Assembly (NCBI GenBank): GCA_002102825.1
Contig: DABJ01000044.1
Span: 33,854 to 48,205 of the forward strand
Origin: Candidatus Gastranaerophilales bacterium HUM_12
Lineage (GTDB): Bacteria; Cyanobacteriota; Vampirovibrionia; Gastranaerophilales; Gastranaerophilaceae
Length of the DNA stretch: 14,352 nucleotides
Direction: 5' to 3'
This document shows positions 1 through 7,979 of the stretch, piece by piece. Position numbers and translations under genes: made by a program. The notes under the pieces were generated by a model. It saw nothing but the letters and a program-made list of their open reading frames with translations, ran no database searches and was not told the DNA's origin. Position 1 is the first letter of the stretch. Each line of letters begins with the position of its first letter.

Positions 1-26
1 CAAACTTTAGAGTTATAAAGAATAAA

Positions 27-2630
27 TTATTTGACTTTTTCAAATGTTAATTTATCATCTTTAACATCTATTTTAATTTTGTCACCTTTCAAGAATGTTT
101 GTGCCAAAATCAATTTAGATAACGGATTTTCAACTTGTTGTTGAATTACTCTTTTCAGTGGTCTTGCCCCATATACAGGATTGAATCCTTGAGTTGCTAG
201 GAATTCTTTAGCATCGTCAGTGATTTCAAATTCTAATTCTTGATCTTTTAACAAGTTTCTCAAATAATCCATTTGAATATCAACGATTTGACTTAATTGT
301 TGTAAATTCAATGCCTTAAAGAAAATAGTTTCGTCAATTCTGTTTAAAAATTCAGGTTTAAATCTTTGTCTTAAAACAGCAAGAACTTTTTCTTTAGTGT
401 CATTAAATTGTTCCGGAGAAATCAATGAATTCAAAGTATCTTCAAGAATAATATCGGAACCGATGTTACTTGTCATTATTATTAATGTATTTTTGAAATC
501 AACAGTTCTTCCTTTTGAATCTGTCAAACGTCCATCATCAAAGATTTGCAACATTATGTTGAAAACGTCTGGGTGAGCTTTTTCGATTTCATCAAACAAG
601 ATAACTGAATAAGGTTTTCTTCTTACTGCTTCTGTAAGTTGTCCGCCTTCTTCATATCCTACGTATCCCGGAGGCGCTCCGACTAATCTTGCCACATTAT
701 GTTTTTCCATATATTCAGACATATCAATACGGATAAGAGAATCTTCATCGTTGAACATAAATTCTGCTAATGACTTAGCTAATTCAGTTTTACCAACACC
801 GGTAGGACCTAAGAATAAGAATGTCCCTATCGGACGTTTAGGGTCTTTTAATCCTGAACGAGCACGACGAATTGCATCTGATACAGTATCAACTGCTTCA
901 TCTTGTCCAATTAAACGTTTATGTAAAATATCTTCCATGTGAAGTAATTTTTTCATTTCTGATTCAACAAGTTTTGTAACCGGAATTCCAGTCCATTTTG
1001 AAACAACTTCATCAATATCAGTTGCTGTTACTTCTTCTTTTAGAAGTTTGTTATTGGTGTGTTCTTTGTTTTGACAAGCTTTTAGTTTCTTTTCAAGTTC
1101 AAGAAGTTTTCCATATTTAAGTTCTGCAGCTCTTTGTAAATCAGTGTTTCTTTCAGCTTCTTCAATTTGGGTTTTAACTTTGTTTATTGCATCTTTAATG
1201 TCTGCTTCTGATGTGATTGATGCTTTTTCTTTTTCCCATTGAGCTTTTAAAACATTAATTTTACTTTCAAGTTCGGTTACTTGTTTTGTAATATCTTCAA
1301 CTTTTGCCTTTGCTTCTTCTGAGTCTTCTTTTTTTAATGCTTCACGTTCAATTTCAAGTTGAATTTTTTGACGCATCATTGTATCAATTTCTTCCGGCAT
1401 TGAATCAATTTCAATACGTAATGAGCTTGCAGCTTCATCAATCAAATCAATTGCTTTATCTGGAAGAAATCTGTCTGTAATATATCTGTCTGACAATTTT
1501 GCAGCTTCAATAATTGCACTATCCAGTATTCTTACTCCGTGGTGAACTTCGTATTTTTCTTTCAATCCACGTAAAATACTGATTGTATCTTCAACTGATG
1601 GTTCATTGACCATTACAGGTTGAAAACGTCTTTCTAATGCAGGGTCTTTTTCAATGTATTTTCTGTATTCATTGATTGTAGTTGCACCGATTGTTCTTAA
1701 AACACCACGAGCTAACATTGGTTTTAGCAAGTTGCCTGCATCCATAGAACCTTCTGTTGAACCGGCTCCGACAACGGTATGTAATTCATCAATGAACATG
1801 ACAATTTCTCCGTTTGAAGCTTCAACTTCTTTTAATACTGCTTTTAAACGTTCTTCAAATTCTCCTCTGAATTTTGCACCAGCAACTAATGCCCCCAAAT
1901 CAAGAGATATCAATTTGACATCTTTAAGACTTTCTGGAACATCTCCTCTGATAATACGTTGAGCTAACCCCTCAACAATTGCGGTTTTACCAACCCCAGG
2001 TTCTCCGATTAGTACCGGGTTGTTTTTTGTACGTCTGTTTAATACTTGGATAATTCTTCTAACTTCTTCATCTCTTCCGATTACAGGGTCAAGCTTTCCT
2101 TTTCTTGCTAAGTCGGTAAGGTCAGTAGAATATTTTTCCAAAGCTTTCATATTTTCTTCTGCATTTTTTGTATCCACTTTATTATTACCTCTTATATCTT
2201 TCATAATTTTTAGTATTGAACTTGATGTTACATCATTTGCATTAAGCAATTCCTTGATATTACTGTTATCAAGTTCTGTCATTGCAAGAAGAATTGATTC
2301 AATGCTTACAAAGTCATCTTTCAATTTCTTGCTTTCTTCCATTGCAAGTTCCAATAATCTCATTGTTTCTTGGCTTAAATATAAGCCTTGACTATTTACC
2401 GGTCCGGATAGTTTTGGTAAACTTTCAATTTTAGAAACTATTTTGTTAATAAATCCTTGATTTAATAGCTTTAATTCTGTTAAATAATCTTTAATAATCC
2501 CATTATCTTTAATCATTGCAAGCATAATGTGTTCCGGTTCCATTTGCGGATTTTTGTATGAGCCCATTAATGCGTTTGCACTTGATATGATTTCTTGGGA
2601 ATAATTTGTAAATTTATCAAAATCTAACAT
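27..2630 (-). CDS. clpB: ClpB, ATP-dependent protein disaggregase (Hsp100/AAA+)
   Basis: Cytoplasmic hexameric AAA+ unfoldase that, with DnaK/DnaJ/GrpE, threads proteins out of heat-induced aggregates. The 867-residue product has the full ClpB layout: a double Clp N-domain (about 1-145), NBD1 with Walker A GEPGVGKT (209-216) and Walker B VMFIDE (277-282), a long coiled-coil middle domain (about 405-525) that distinguishes ClpB from ClpA/ClpC, and NBD2 with Walker A GPTGVGKT (608-615), Walker B VILFDE (676-681) and pore loop GYVGY (655-659). The NBD1 pore loop reads GAKFRGEFEE, with Phe254 where many ClpBs have Tyr, a conservative change. Length matches the family (about 860). The ATG at 2630 gives an intact N-domain; a GGAG lies 11 nt upstream. 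No CIRCE (HrcA) inverted repeat is visible upstream, so heat control, if any, is by another route. The next gene in the same direction ends 136 nt upstream, so clpB is probably its own unit. Confidence 0.97.
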   Translation of the reverse strand: MLDFDKFTNYSQEIISSANALMGSYKNPQMEPEHIMLAMIKDNGIIKDYLTELKLLNQGFINKIVSKIESLPKLSGPVNSQGLYLSQETMRLLELAMEESKKLKDDFVSIESILLAMTELDNSNIKELLNANDVTSSSILKIMKDIRGNNKVDTKNAEENMKALEKYSTDLTDLARKGKLDPVIGRDEEVRRIIQVLNRRTKNNPVLIGEPGVGKTAIVEGLAQRIIRGDVPESLKDVKLISLDLGALVAGAKFRGEFEERLKAVLKEVEASNGEIVMFIDELHTVVGAGSTEGSMDAGNLLKPMLARGVLRTIGATTINEYRKYIEKDPALERRFQPVMVNEPSVEDTISILRGLKEKYEVHHGVRILDSAIIEAAKLSDRYITDRFLPDKAIDLIDEAASSLRIEIDSMPEEIDTMMRQKIQLEIEREALKKEDSEEAKAKVEDITKQVTELESKINVLKAQWEKEKASITSEADIKDAINKVKTQIEEAERNTDLQRAAELKYGKLLELEKKLKACQNKEHTNNKLLKEEVTATDIDEVVSKWTGIPVTKLVESEMKKLLHMEDILHKRLIGQDEAVDTVSDAIRRARSGLKDPKRPIGTFLFLGPTGVGKTELAKSLAEFMFNDEDSLIRIDMSEYMEKHNVARLVGAPPGYVGYEEGGQLTEAVRRKPYSVILFDEIEKAHPDVFNIMLQIFDDGRLTDSKGRTVDFKNTLIIMTSNIGSDIILEDTLNSLISPEQFNDTKEKVLAVLRQRFKPEFLNRIDETIFFKALNLQQLSQIVDIQMDYLRNLLKDQELEFEITDDAKEFLATQGFNPVYGARPLKRVIQQQVENPLSKLILAQTFLKGDKIKIDVKDDKLTFEKVK

Positions 2631-2680
2631 TTATACACCAACTCCATTCAAGATAAATTTGGAATTTTTCTTTCCACATT

Positions 2681-2710
2681 ATTATCTTAACGTAGTTTTT
2701 GCAAAAGTCA
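2681..2710 (-). promoter_or_regulatory. Possible clpB promoter
   Basis: On the minus strand a TGACTT (2705-2710) is followed after 18 nt by GATAAT (2681-2686), about 50 nt before the clpB ATG. It resembles a vegetative sigma-70 promoter with a good -10 and a weak -35. The rest of the 2631-2766 gap is AT-rich; I see no HrcA/CIRCE operator and no clear terminator for the upstream gene. Confidence 0.35.
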
Positions 2711-2766
2711 CATTCTCTTAACTTTTATTTAATTTTTTTTAAGGTCTTTTGTTATTCTCAACTTTT

Positions 2767-4638
2767 TTATAACACCTCAATATTTTTTTCTGCAAAATAC
2801 AATCGTAAGAAGAAGCAAGCTACGTGTTGGATTGAATCTACTCTTACCCATTGGCGTGTTGCCTTAAATCTGATTGAGCCTTTTGATTTTTCAGGATTTA
2901 AGTGTGCATAATTGTTTTTGTCAGAGTTAAATAACAACATCTGTGATTGTGCGGTCTTGCGGCATGCCTCTAAATATTTTGATTCTAATTTTTGGTTGCC
3001 TAAAAATCTTGCAAGATAATATGCAGCAACTAAGCCCTCACTTCTTGCGCCATCTGGATAAAAATGGTCCCCATACTCATAATAATACCCGCCCTCAAAA
3101 TCAATATATGGTGAATCATCACGTTTATAAGTTTTTTCAACCATTGTATCAGCATCGCCAAAAACAAAATTAATATAGTTTTCTTTTTGAAATTTTGGAT
3201 TTTTTGTCCATTCTTCAATTGCTTGCATTAACCAACTATCAGATGGCAAAGATGTGAATAAGTCTGCATAAATTTTTGGACGTTCTTCGACAATCCAATC
3301 CAGCGCAACTTCACTTTTTGCAAGAACTTCTTGTCTTAATTCTTCATCATCTTTAAAATAGTTAGCAAACAATGCCAGTCCAAGCAATGCTTCTCCGGGG
3401 TAATAGAATGAAAATGTTGCTCGTCTTTCTTCTTCTGACATTTCAAGTAGCGGTTGACCGTTTTGGAAATTCGGATTGATGTAATATCCTAGCATTTCAC
3501 CTGTTTTATAAATTCTGGAAAGCAAATGTCTTGTATACTTTTTGATATATTCATCATAAGTTCTATCGTTGGTTTCATTCCGGTATTTCATCATCGCAAC
3601 AAGAATCATTGCAGTTCCACCAAGTTTTGCTTTACTGTTATAGAAAACATACGCTGCAGGTTTGCCGTCAACTTCGTGCTCTTGAGTAATTGTTGTAATA
3701 AAATCAATACCTCGTTTTGCAAAATCCAAATATTTTCTGTCTTTCGTTAATTGATAAGCTCTAATTAACGTAATAATTCCGCCACAATGACGTAAATCAT
3801 TGTAATACAAGTTATCTTCCGGAGCATTAGGGTGTTCATGGTCTTTATAGTTGTCATCTTTACAATCATAATAATATAAATATCTACCGTCTTCTTGAAT
3901 GTTTTTAACTATCCAATCCGCACCTGCGATTGCTTCATCTCGAATTTCTTCCGGAGAATATTCCTGTAAAATATTTCCACGATACAATGGTAAAATATCC
4001 TCTTTATAAGTTACAAAAGCTCTGCTTTTCAAAATATAAGCATCATAAGGAGATTGTTTCAAAATAGAAATTCTCTCTGATATTTTATTCGTCATATTTT
4101 TAATAGAGGTTTTCTTAATCACTGTATTGAGTGCTGATTTCAAATCCATTTGGCTTTGAGTCCAAGCATCAGTTGGCATATAGATATAAGGAGTGTTATT
4201 CATCACAAGTTTCAATCCCGTAATCCCAGGTTCAAATCTTGTTGGTACAAAAGAAAAGGATTTTATATCTTCGATTTTTGTAGGAATTTGTTCTGTTACG
4301 TATTCAATCATAATCCTGCATTTATCATCATTCCAGACTTCAAATTCAGGGAATGTTTTGTATGTTTTTAATTTTTGAATATCACGGTTTATTGTTTCTT
4401 CCAAAGTTTTTCGACAAGCACCCCAGCGAATAGGTTTCATTCCGGCTTGAAAAAGAGTTATATATGTAAAAGAAATATTATCGTCATAATCAAATATTCC
4501 TTTTAAATTCAAATCATTAACTTTTACCGGAAATTTTGAAGCCAAAGAGCCTCTAATTCTTTCAAGTAGTTCTTTCATTGCAGAAAAATCTTGATTATAA
4601 AATTCTCTTTCTAAATCATTTTCTTTTTTGAAATCCAT
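2767..4638 (-). CDS. Predicted alpha/alpha-toroid (six-hairpin glycosidase-like) protein with AMMECR1-like N-terminal region
   Basis: I do not recognise a named family for the 623-residue whole. From about residue 230 onward it shows repeated helical hairpins with the spacing and motifs of (alpha/alpha)-toroid enzymes (six-hairpin glycosidases, epimerases, LanC-like proteins): GADWIVKNI (239-247), then DLRHCGGIITLIRAY (281-295), LGGTAMILVAMM (339-350), YYPGEALLGLALF (412-424), ADLFTSLPSDSWLMQAI (458-474) and GARSEGLVAAYYLARF (530-545). The Glu/Asp/His residues in these turns could form an active site, but none can be assigned. The N-terminal 180 residues loosely resemble an AMMECR1 domain (IMIEYVTEQIP at 109-119, then PGITGLKL, YIYMP), but the family's GCIG signature is not seen. 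There is no signal peptide or TM segment, so it is probably cytoplasmic. The ATG at 4638 is preceded by AAGGA at 8 nt. It is divergent from the GGDEF gene and upstream of clpB without obvious coupling. Confidence 0.6.
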   Translation of the reverse strand: MDFKKENDLEREFYNQDFSAMKELLERIRGSLASKFPVKVNDLNLKGIFDYDDNISFTYITLFQAGMKPIRWGACRKTLEETINRDIQKLKTYKTFPEFEVWNDDKCRIMIEYVTEQIPTKIEDIKSFSFVPTRFEPGITGLKLVMNNTPYIYMPTDAWTQSQMDLKSALNTVIKKTSIKNMTNKISERISILKQSPYDAYILKSRAFVTYKEDILPLYRGNILQEYSPEEIRDEAIAGADWIVKNIQEDGRYLYYYDCKDDNYKDHEHPNAPEDNLYYNDLRHCGGIITLIRAYQLTKDRKYLDFAKRGIDFITTITQEHEVDGKPAAYVFYNSKAKLGGTAMILVAMMKYRNETNDRTYDEYIKKYTRHLLSRIYKTGEMLGYYINPNFQNGQPLLEMSEEERRATFSFYYPGEALLGLALFANYFKDDEELRQEVLAKSEVALDWIVEERPKIYADLFTSLPSDSWLMQAIEEWTKNPKFQKENYINFVFGDADTMVEKTYKRDDSPYIDFEGGYYYEYGDHFYPDGARSEGLVAAYYLARFLGNQKLESKYLEACRKTAQSQMLLFNSDKNNYAHLNPEKSKGSIRFKATRQWVRVDSIQHVACFFLRLYFAEKNIEVL

Positions 4639-4781
4639 AAACTCTATCCTTATATAATATAAATAATAGTAATTTTACCATTCACAAAGAGAAATACCCC
4701 CATCTTTTTAGTCGATTTTGAATATATTAACAAACGTAACAATTTTGCTAGATTACAAACAATATGTTAATTTGTAGTAGA

Positions 4782-4786
4782 AAGGA
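4782..4786 (+). promoter_or_regulatory. Ribosome binding site of the GGDEF gene
   Basis: AAGGA lies 6 nt before the ATG at 4793 and fixes that start. The rest of the divergent 4639-4792 gap shows no convincing -10/-35 pair on either strand. It does contain a 7-bp inverted repeat, ATTAACA (4726-4732) and TGTTAAT (4765-4771), with a 32-nt spacer, which could be chance in AT-rich DNA. Confidence 0.6.
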
Positions 4787-4792
4787 AAGCTT

Positions 4793-5668
4793 ATGAAAAA
4801 TATTGTTATATATACAGATAAAAATTCTTCAAATCTTGCAGAGGTAATTTCAAATATCGAAGATGCAAATGTTAGACTTGAAGATGCTGCCAACTTAAAA
4901 GACTACGAAACTCTAAACCCAGGGGTAATTATCATTGAGAGTGTTCCGAATATTAAAGATGTTTTAATGGTAACTAAATTCAAGTTTCCTATTTTATTTA
5001 TCGGTGAAACTTTCAAAGGTTGTACTGTTAGAGCAGTTGCTTTTGATTACATCAAAACACCTGTTGATAGTCAAGAATTAGTAGTTCGTGTAAAAAATAT
5101 GTTAAAAATCCGAGAGTTGAGAGAAAAGTTGAAAACTCTTGCTACAACTGATGAATTAACTGGCTTGCACAACAGAAAATATTTACTTGAACGAATGGAT
5201 CAAGAAATCTCTAGAGCAAAACGTTACGGGAATGCTTTGTCATTATTGCTATTTGATTTAGACTTTTTCAAAGTTGTAAATGATATCTATGGATATGAAT
5301 GGGGCGATGTATTATTGAAATCTATCGCAGACAAGTTGAAAGGTTTAATAAGAAAAGAAGATATTCTTACCCGTTATGGAGATGAAGAATTTGTTGTTGT
5401 TCTTCCAAACACATCTGAAGATAATGCCTTCTTATTTGCGGAAAGATTCAGAAAAGACATTGAAAAAATGGAATTTATTCCTGCAGGGGAAGAAGAACGT
5501 CACCCGATTACAATTTCTGGTGGTATTGCAACTTATCCTTGTCTTCCTGATACAGAAGAAGATGCGAATACAATTATTCGTTATGCTGAACACGCATTAT
5601 ATAATGCTAAAAAGCGTGGAAAAAATAAAATTGTACAGTTCTCTCAATTGAATTTGGGAGAAGGTTAA
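4793..5668 (+). CDS. REC-like/GGDEF protein, probable diguanylate cyclase with altered signature motifs
   Basis: The layout is that of PleD/WspR-type diguanylate cyclases, which make c-di-GMP from two GTP. Residues 1-105 look like a receiver fold, but the phospho-acceptor position reads VIIIES (45-50) instead of an Asp, and the Lys-Pro motif reads YIKTPVD (86-92). It is therefore likely a pseudo-receiver not controlled by classical phosphorylation. A short coiled linker (105-117) leads to the GGDEF domain (118-283), entered by TTDELTGLHNR (118-128). The metal-binding DLDFFK (155-160) and the inhibitory-site RxxD (Arg187-Asp190) are present. The A-site signature, however, is RYGDEEF (194-200): the second Gly of GGDEF/GGEEF is Asp. 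NDIYGYEWGD (163-172) has Tyr where His is usual. The acidic catalytic residues survive, so activity is possible but uncertain; it could be a c-di-GMP or GTP sensor. It stands alone and ends in a strong terminator. Confidence 0.9.
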   Translation: MKNIVIYTDKNSSNLAEVISNIEDANVRLEDAANLKDYETLNPGVIIIESVPNIKDVLMVTKFKFPILFIGETFKGCTVRAVAFDYIKTPVDSQELVVRVKNMLKIRELREKLKTLATTDELTGLHNRKYLLERMDQEISRAKRYGNALSLLLFDLDFFKVVNDIYGYEWGDVLLKSIADKLKGLIRKEDILTRYGDEEFVVVLPNTSEDNAFLFAERFRKDIEKMEFIPAGEEERHPITISGGIATYPCLPDTEEDANTIIRYAEHALYNAKKRGKNKIVQFSQLNLGEG

Positions 5669-5687
5669 TCCTAAAAATTAGGATTTT
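5667..5687 (+). terminator. Weak hairpin overlapping the stop codon of the GGDEF gene
   Basis: AATCCTAA (5667-5674) pairs with TTAGGATT (5678-5685) over an AAA loop. It begins inside the TAA stop codon and is followed by only a few T. It could be a weak terminator or 3'-end stabiliser ahead of the stronger one at 5734. Confidence 0.35.
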
Positions 5688-5733
5688 AAATGATTCCTTT
5701 CTGAACACTTACATAGTGTAAATCTGGTTAATA

Positions 5734-5765
5734 GGCGGTAACATCACTACCGCCTTTTGTTTTTC
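5734..5765 (+). terminator. Rho-independent terminator of the GGDEF gene
   Basis: GGCGGTA (5734-5740) pairs perfectly with TACCGCC (5748-5754) across a 7-nt loop, followed by TTTTGTTTTT. It sits between two convergent genes. Read on the minus strand it is not followed by a T tract, so it mainly serves the plus-strand gene. Confidence 0.9.
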
Positions 5766-5772
5766 TAAAATT

Positions 5773-6921
5773 TTAAAATACGTCACTATCGTCATAATTT
5801 GATGTAAAATAACTCATTGACGGACATTTCCCAAAGTTTTCTAACATTGCTTTATCTAATTCTTCTGTTGCAACTATTTTCCCATTAACAAAATTTATTC
5901 CGGTTGAAGTTATAGAATCATTCTTTTTATCTTCTTTTGTTTCTTTAGAAGCTATTTTTTTCTTATTTTTTGTCATGTGTTGTTTTGTTTTTGATTCTTC
6001 TTCGACTAAAATAGATTGAAGGTACTTTTTATATTCTTCATTTTGATATACATTTCTTGTAATGTCATTCATAACAATTGCAACATACTGTTGAGTTGCA
6101 GAATTTTCATCTAATGCTGTTATCAATGTTGATGCTTTATCTATTTCGTCATAAGCTTCCTTGTAATGTCCTAATTTTCTCAAAAGGACAGCCAAGTTGT
6201 AATGAGCTTCGTAACTCATTGGTGCAATATTAATTGCACGACAATAACATTTTCCGGCTTCATCATAATTACCTGAAATATGGTAAGCTAAACCCAGATT
6301 GAATTGGGTGTCATAACTTTTGGGGTTGATTTCTAAAGATTTTCTATAAGCATTTATTGCTTTTGCTAAATATTTTCTCTGTAACTCCCAGTTATCATTG
6401 GAGTATAAGGACTTCATTCTATAAGTTACCCCAATATTATAATAAGCAATTGCTCGATTCGCTTTGTAACTTACACGATTGTTAAATACGTACGGTATTT
6501 CTAACAGATAACGTTTTGTTTTTAAAATTTTGTTGTATTGATTTAGAGCCGAATCAAAATCGCCAAGTTTTTCTGTTGCAATAATTCCGTAATTCATTCT
6601 TGCAATCATCATTCTAGGATTGTATTTAAAAGCTTGTGAATATGCATATAATGCAGAATAGTAGTCTTCGTATTCAACATAAATATTTCCTAAATTATAC
6701 CAAGCTCCATAATGTTGGGGGTACAAATGAAGTCCTTTATTGTAAAAGGAAATAGCTTTTTGCATATTCATCTTTTGATAAGCTTTATCCCCTTTATAAA
6801 CATAATACATGCCTTGAATTTTATCAGCTTGAGTTTTTACAAACTGTTGATTAAAATAAATGGCAACACAAATTGCAGCCAACACAAATAATGAAAATAA
6901 TGCTGATAAAAACTTTTTCAA
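5773..6921 (-). CDS. Membrane-anchored tetratricopeptide repeat protein (TTG start)
   Basis: TPR proteins are protein-interaction scaffolds; no enzymatic domain is visible. Residues 4-24 (LFSLFVLAAICVAIYF core) form a single N-terminal hydrophobic segment without a clear cleavage site, so the protein is probably anchored in the inner membrane with its TPRs outside. Five to six repeats follow: about 37-70, 71-104 (AWYNLGNIYVEYEDYYSALYAY region), 105-138, a longer unit with an insertion at about 154-200, 204-237 and 238-271. The C-terminal third (300-350) is a Lys/Glu/Ser-rich, probably disordered stretch, then a tail ending in DDSDVF. The start is TTG at 6921, with AAGGA 10 nt upstream; the first in-frame ATG is codon 38, which would remove the membrane segment, so TTG is preferred. 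No neighbour points to a specific partner. Confidence 0.85.
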   Translation of the reverse strand: MKKFLSALFSLFVLAAICVAIYFNQQFVKTQADKIQGMYYVYKGDKAYQKMNMQKAISFYNKGLHLYPQHYGAWYNLGNIYVEYEDYYSALYAYSQAFKYNPRMMIARMNYGIIATEKLGDFDSALNQYNKILKTKRYLLEIPYVFNNRVSYKANRAIAYYNIGVTYRMKSLYSNDNWELQRKYLAKAINAYRKSLEINPKSYDTQFNLGLAYHISGNYDEAGKCYCRAINIAPMSYEAHYNLAVLLRKLGHYKEAYDEIDKASTLITALDENSATQQYVAIVMNDITRNVYQNEEYKKYLQSILVEEESKTKQHMTKNKKKIASKETKEDKKNDSITSTGINFVNGKIVATEELDKAMLENFGKCPSMSYFTSNYDDSDVF

Positions 6922-6990
6922 GATTCGGATATCCTTATAGTTTGTACATCTACATAATAAACAAGAATAACATTCTTCACATCAACTAAA

Positions 6991-7017
6991 TAATGTAACA
7001 TAACTTTACAAACATTA
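6991..7017. repeat. Imperfect inverted repeat upstream of the glycine-zipper gene
   Basis: TAATGT (6991-6996) is mirrored by ACATTA (7012-7017). Inside it TGTA (6994-6997) and TACA (7007-7010) form a TGTA-N9-TACA dyad. It lies about 90 nt before the ATG at 7101 and about 70 nt upstream of the divergent TPR start, and could be an operator. No clear -10/-35 pair was resolved in the 6922-7100 gap. Confidence 0.25.
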
Positions 7018-7089
7018 CATGAAAAGCAATTCTGCAAAATAAAAATTGTTTATATAAGTAAGGTAGGTTAAAAGGTTAATTATATATTT

Positions 7090-7094
7090 GGAGG
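7090..7094 (+). promoter_or_regulatory. Strong Shine-Dalgarno of the glycine-zipper gene
   Basis: GGAGG 6 nt before the ATG at 7101, one of the two strongest ribosome binding sites in the window (the other is pflB). It suggests high expression and decides the start. Confidence 0.75.
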
Positions 7095-7100
7095 TTAGGT

Positions 7101-7901
7101 ATGGACAGCAATGTAAATGCACTAAATGGCGTTAATGCTTCAGGTACGTTTCAGTATAACCCATACGCAGTATCAGATTTTGATGATTTAGACATTGATT
7201 ACAGTATGTATCCAATGGGTATGAATGGTAGTATTTTCAGTGGCTATGGCGGATTTGCAACACCAATGGTATCTCCTATGATGGGTATGGGTGGATATAG
7301 CAATCAAGATTATTTTAACAACATGAAAGAATATCAAAAATTCAACATTGACTATAATGTTGACCAACAAAAAATGCAGCGAAATGCAGATTTGAGAATC
7401 AATGCATCTGTTGAAGGTGTTCAAGGTGCGGCTGCAAATTTAAAAGATAAGATTTTACAAAATGAACAAGACCAAATTCAAGAAGCATATAAAGCTTATG
7501 TAGATAGTGTTCGAGCAGCTTATGGTGATGGAACTGAACAAGAAGTTCAAAGCCGAGCAAAAAGTTTATATGCACAGATGAATGGAGGAAAAACACTTGT
7601 ACAAGATTTGCGAGAGAATTCTCACGGCTCATTCACACAGGGCTTGTTACAAACCTTAACTCTAGGTGCATATTGTAGACACTCTTCAGAAGACAACATC
7701 TCAAAAATTACCGGTCAACCTGTAGGTTCAGGAGAAAAGACAAGTCAAAACTTCGGTAGAGTTGCTGGTTCAGGAATATTTGGCGGTATTGCATACGGAC
7801 TTGCAAAAGCAGCAAAATTTAAAAAAGCCGGAATTATCGGACTTGCAGCAGGCGCAATCGCAGCAACAATGTCATTTATCACAGGCAAAGTTACTGCTTA
7901 A
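7101..7901 (+). CDS. Unknown protein: Met/Gly-rich N-terminus, helical middle, glycine-zipper C-terminus
   Basis: I do not recognise this family. The 266-residue product has three parts. Residues 1-70 are low complexity, rich in Asn, Gly, Tyr and Met (MYPMGMNGS at 36-44, PMMGMGGY at 59-66), and probably disordered. Residues 74-165 are charged and Gln-rich helix, possibly coiled coil (LKDKILQNEQDQIQEAY at 114-130). Residues 220-264 are hydrophobic with regularly spaced small residues (GSGIFGGIAYGLAKA, then AGIIGLAAGAIAA), a glycine-zipper pattern split by a short basic KFKK turn (239-242), which suggests a membrane-inserting helical hairpin. No signal peptide is visible. A strong GGAGG and a strong downstream terminator indicate a monocistronic, well-expressed gene. 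Structural, envelope-associated or pore-forming roles are all possible; none is shown. Confidence 0.8.
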   Translation: MDSNVNALNGVNASGTFQYNPYAVSDFDDLDIDYSMYPMGMNGSIFSGYGGFATPMVSPMMGMGGYSNQDYFNNMKEYQKFNIDYNVDQQKMQRNADLRINASVEGVQGAAANLKDKILQNEQDQIQEAYKAYVDSVRAAYGDGTEQEVQSRAKSLYAQMNGGKTLVQDLRENSHGSFTQGLLQTLTLGAYCRHSSEDNISKITGQPVGSGEKTSQNFGRVAGSGIFGGIAYGLAKAAKFKKAGIIGLAAGAIAATMSFITGKVTA

Positions 7902-7941
7902 AAGAAAATTTCCTAAATATAATTATTCCTTTATACAAACC

Positions 7942-7979
7942 AAACGGGCGGATAGTTTTCCGTCCGTTTCTTTATTGAA
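7942..7979 (+). terminator. Rho-independent terminator between convergent genes
   Basis: AAACGGGCGGA (7942-7952) pairs with TCCGTCCGTTT (7959-7969), 11 bp with one G-U, over a 6-nt loop, followed by TTTCTTTATT. It serves the glycine-zipper gene. On the minus strand the downstream tract is weaker (GTTTGGTTTG), but it lies directly after the pflA stop and may serve both. Confidence 0.9.

Noticed and set aside
2631..2766. CIRCE/HrcA operator upstream of clpB
   Set aside because: No TTAGCACTC-N9-GAGTGCTAA-like inverted repeat is present.
3030..3218. Short open frames inside clpB, the toroid gene, pflB and others on the opposite strand or other frames
   Set aside because: They are antisense or out-of-frame shadows of well-supported genes and show no Shine-Dalgarno or recognisable domain.
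4726..4771. 7-bp inverted repeat ATTAACA/TGTTAAT as an operator of the GGDEF gene
   Set aside because: All but one position of each arm is A or T, and the 32-nt spacer is long, so chance is a sufficient explanation in AT-rich DNA.
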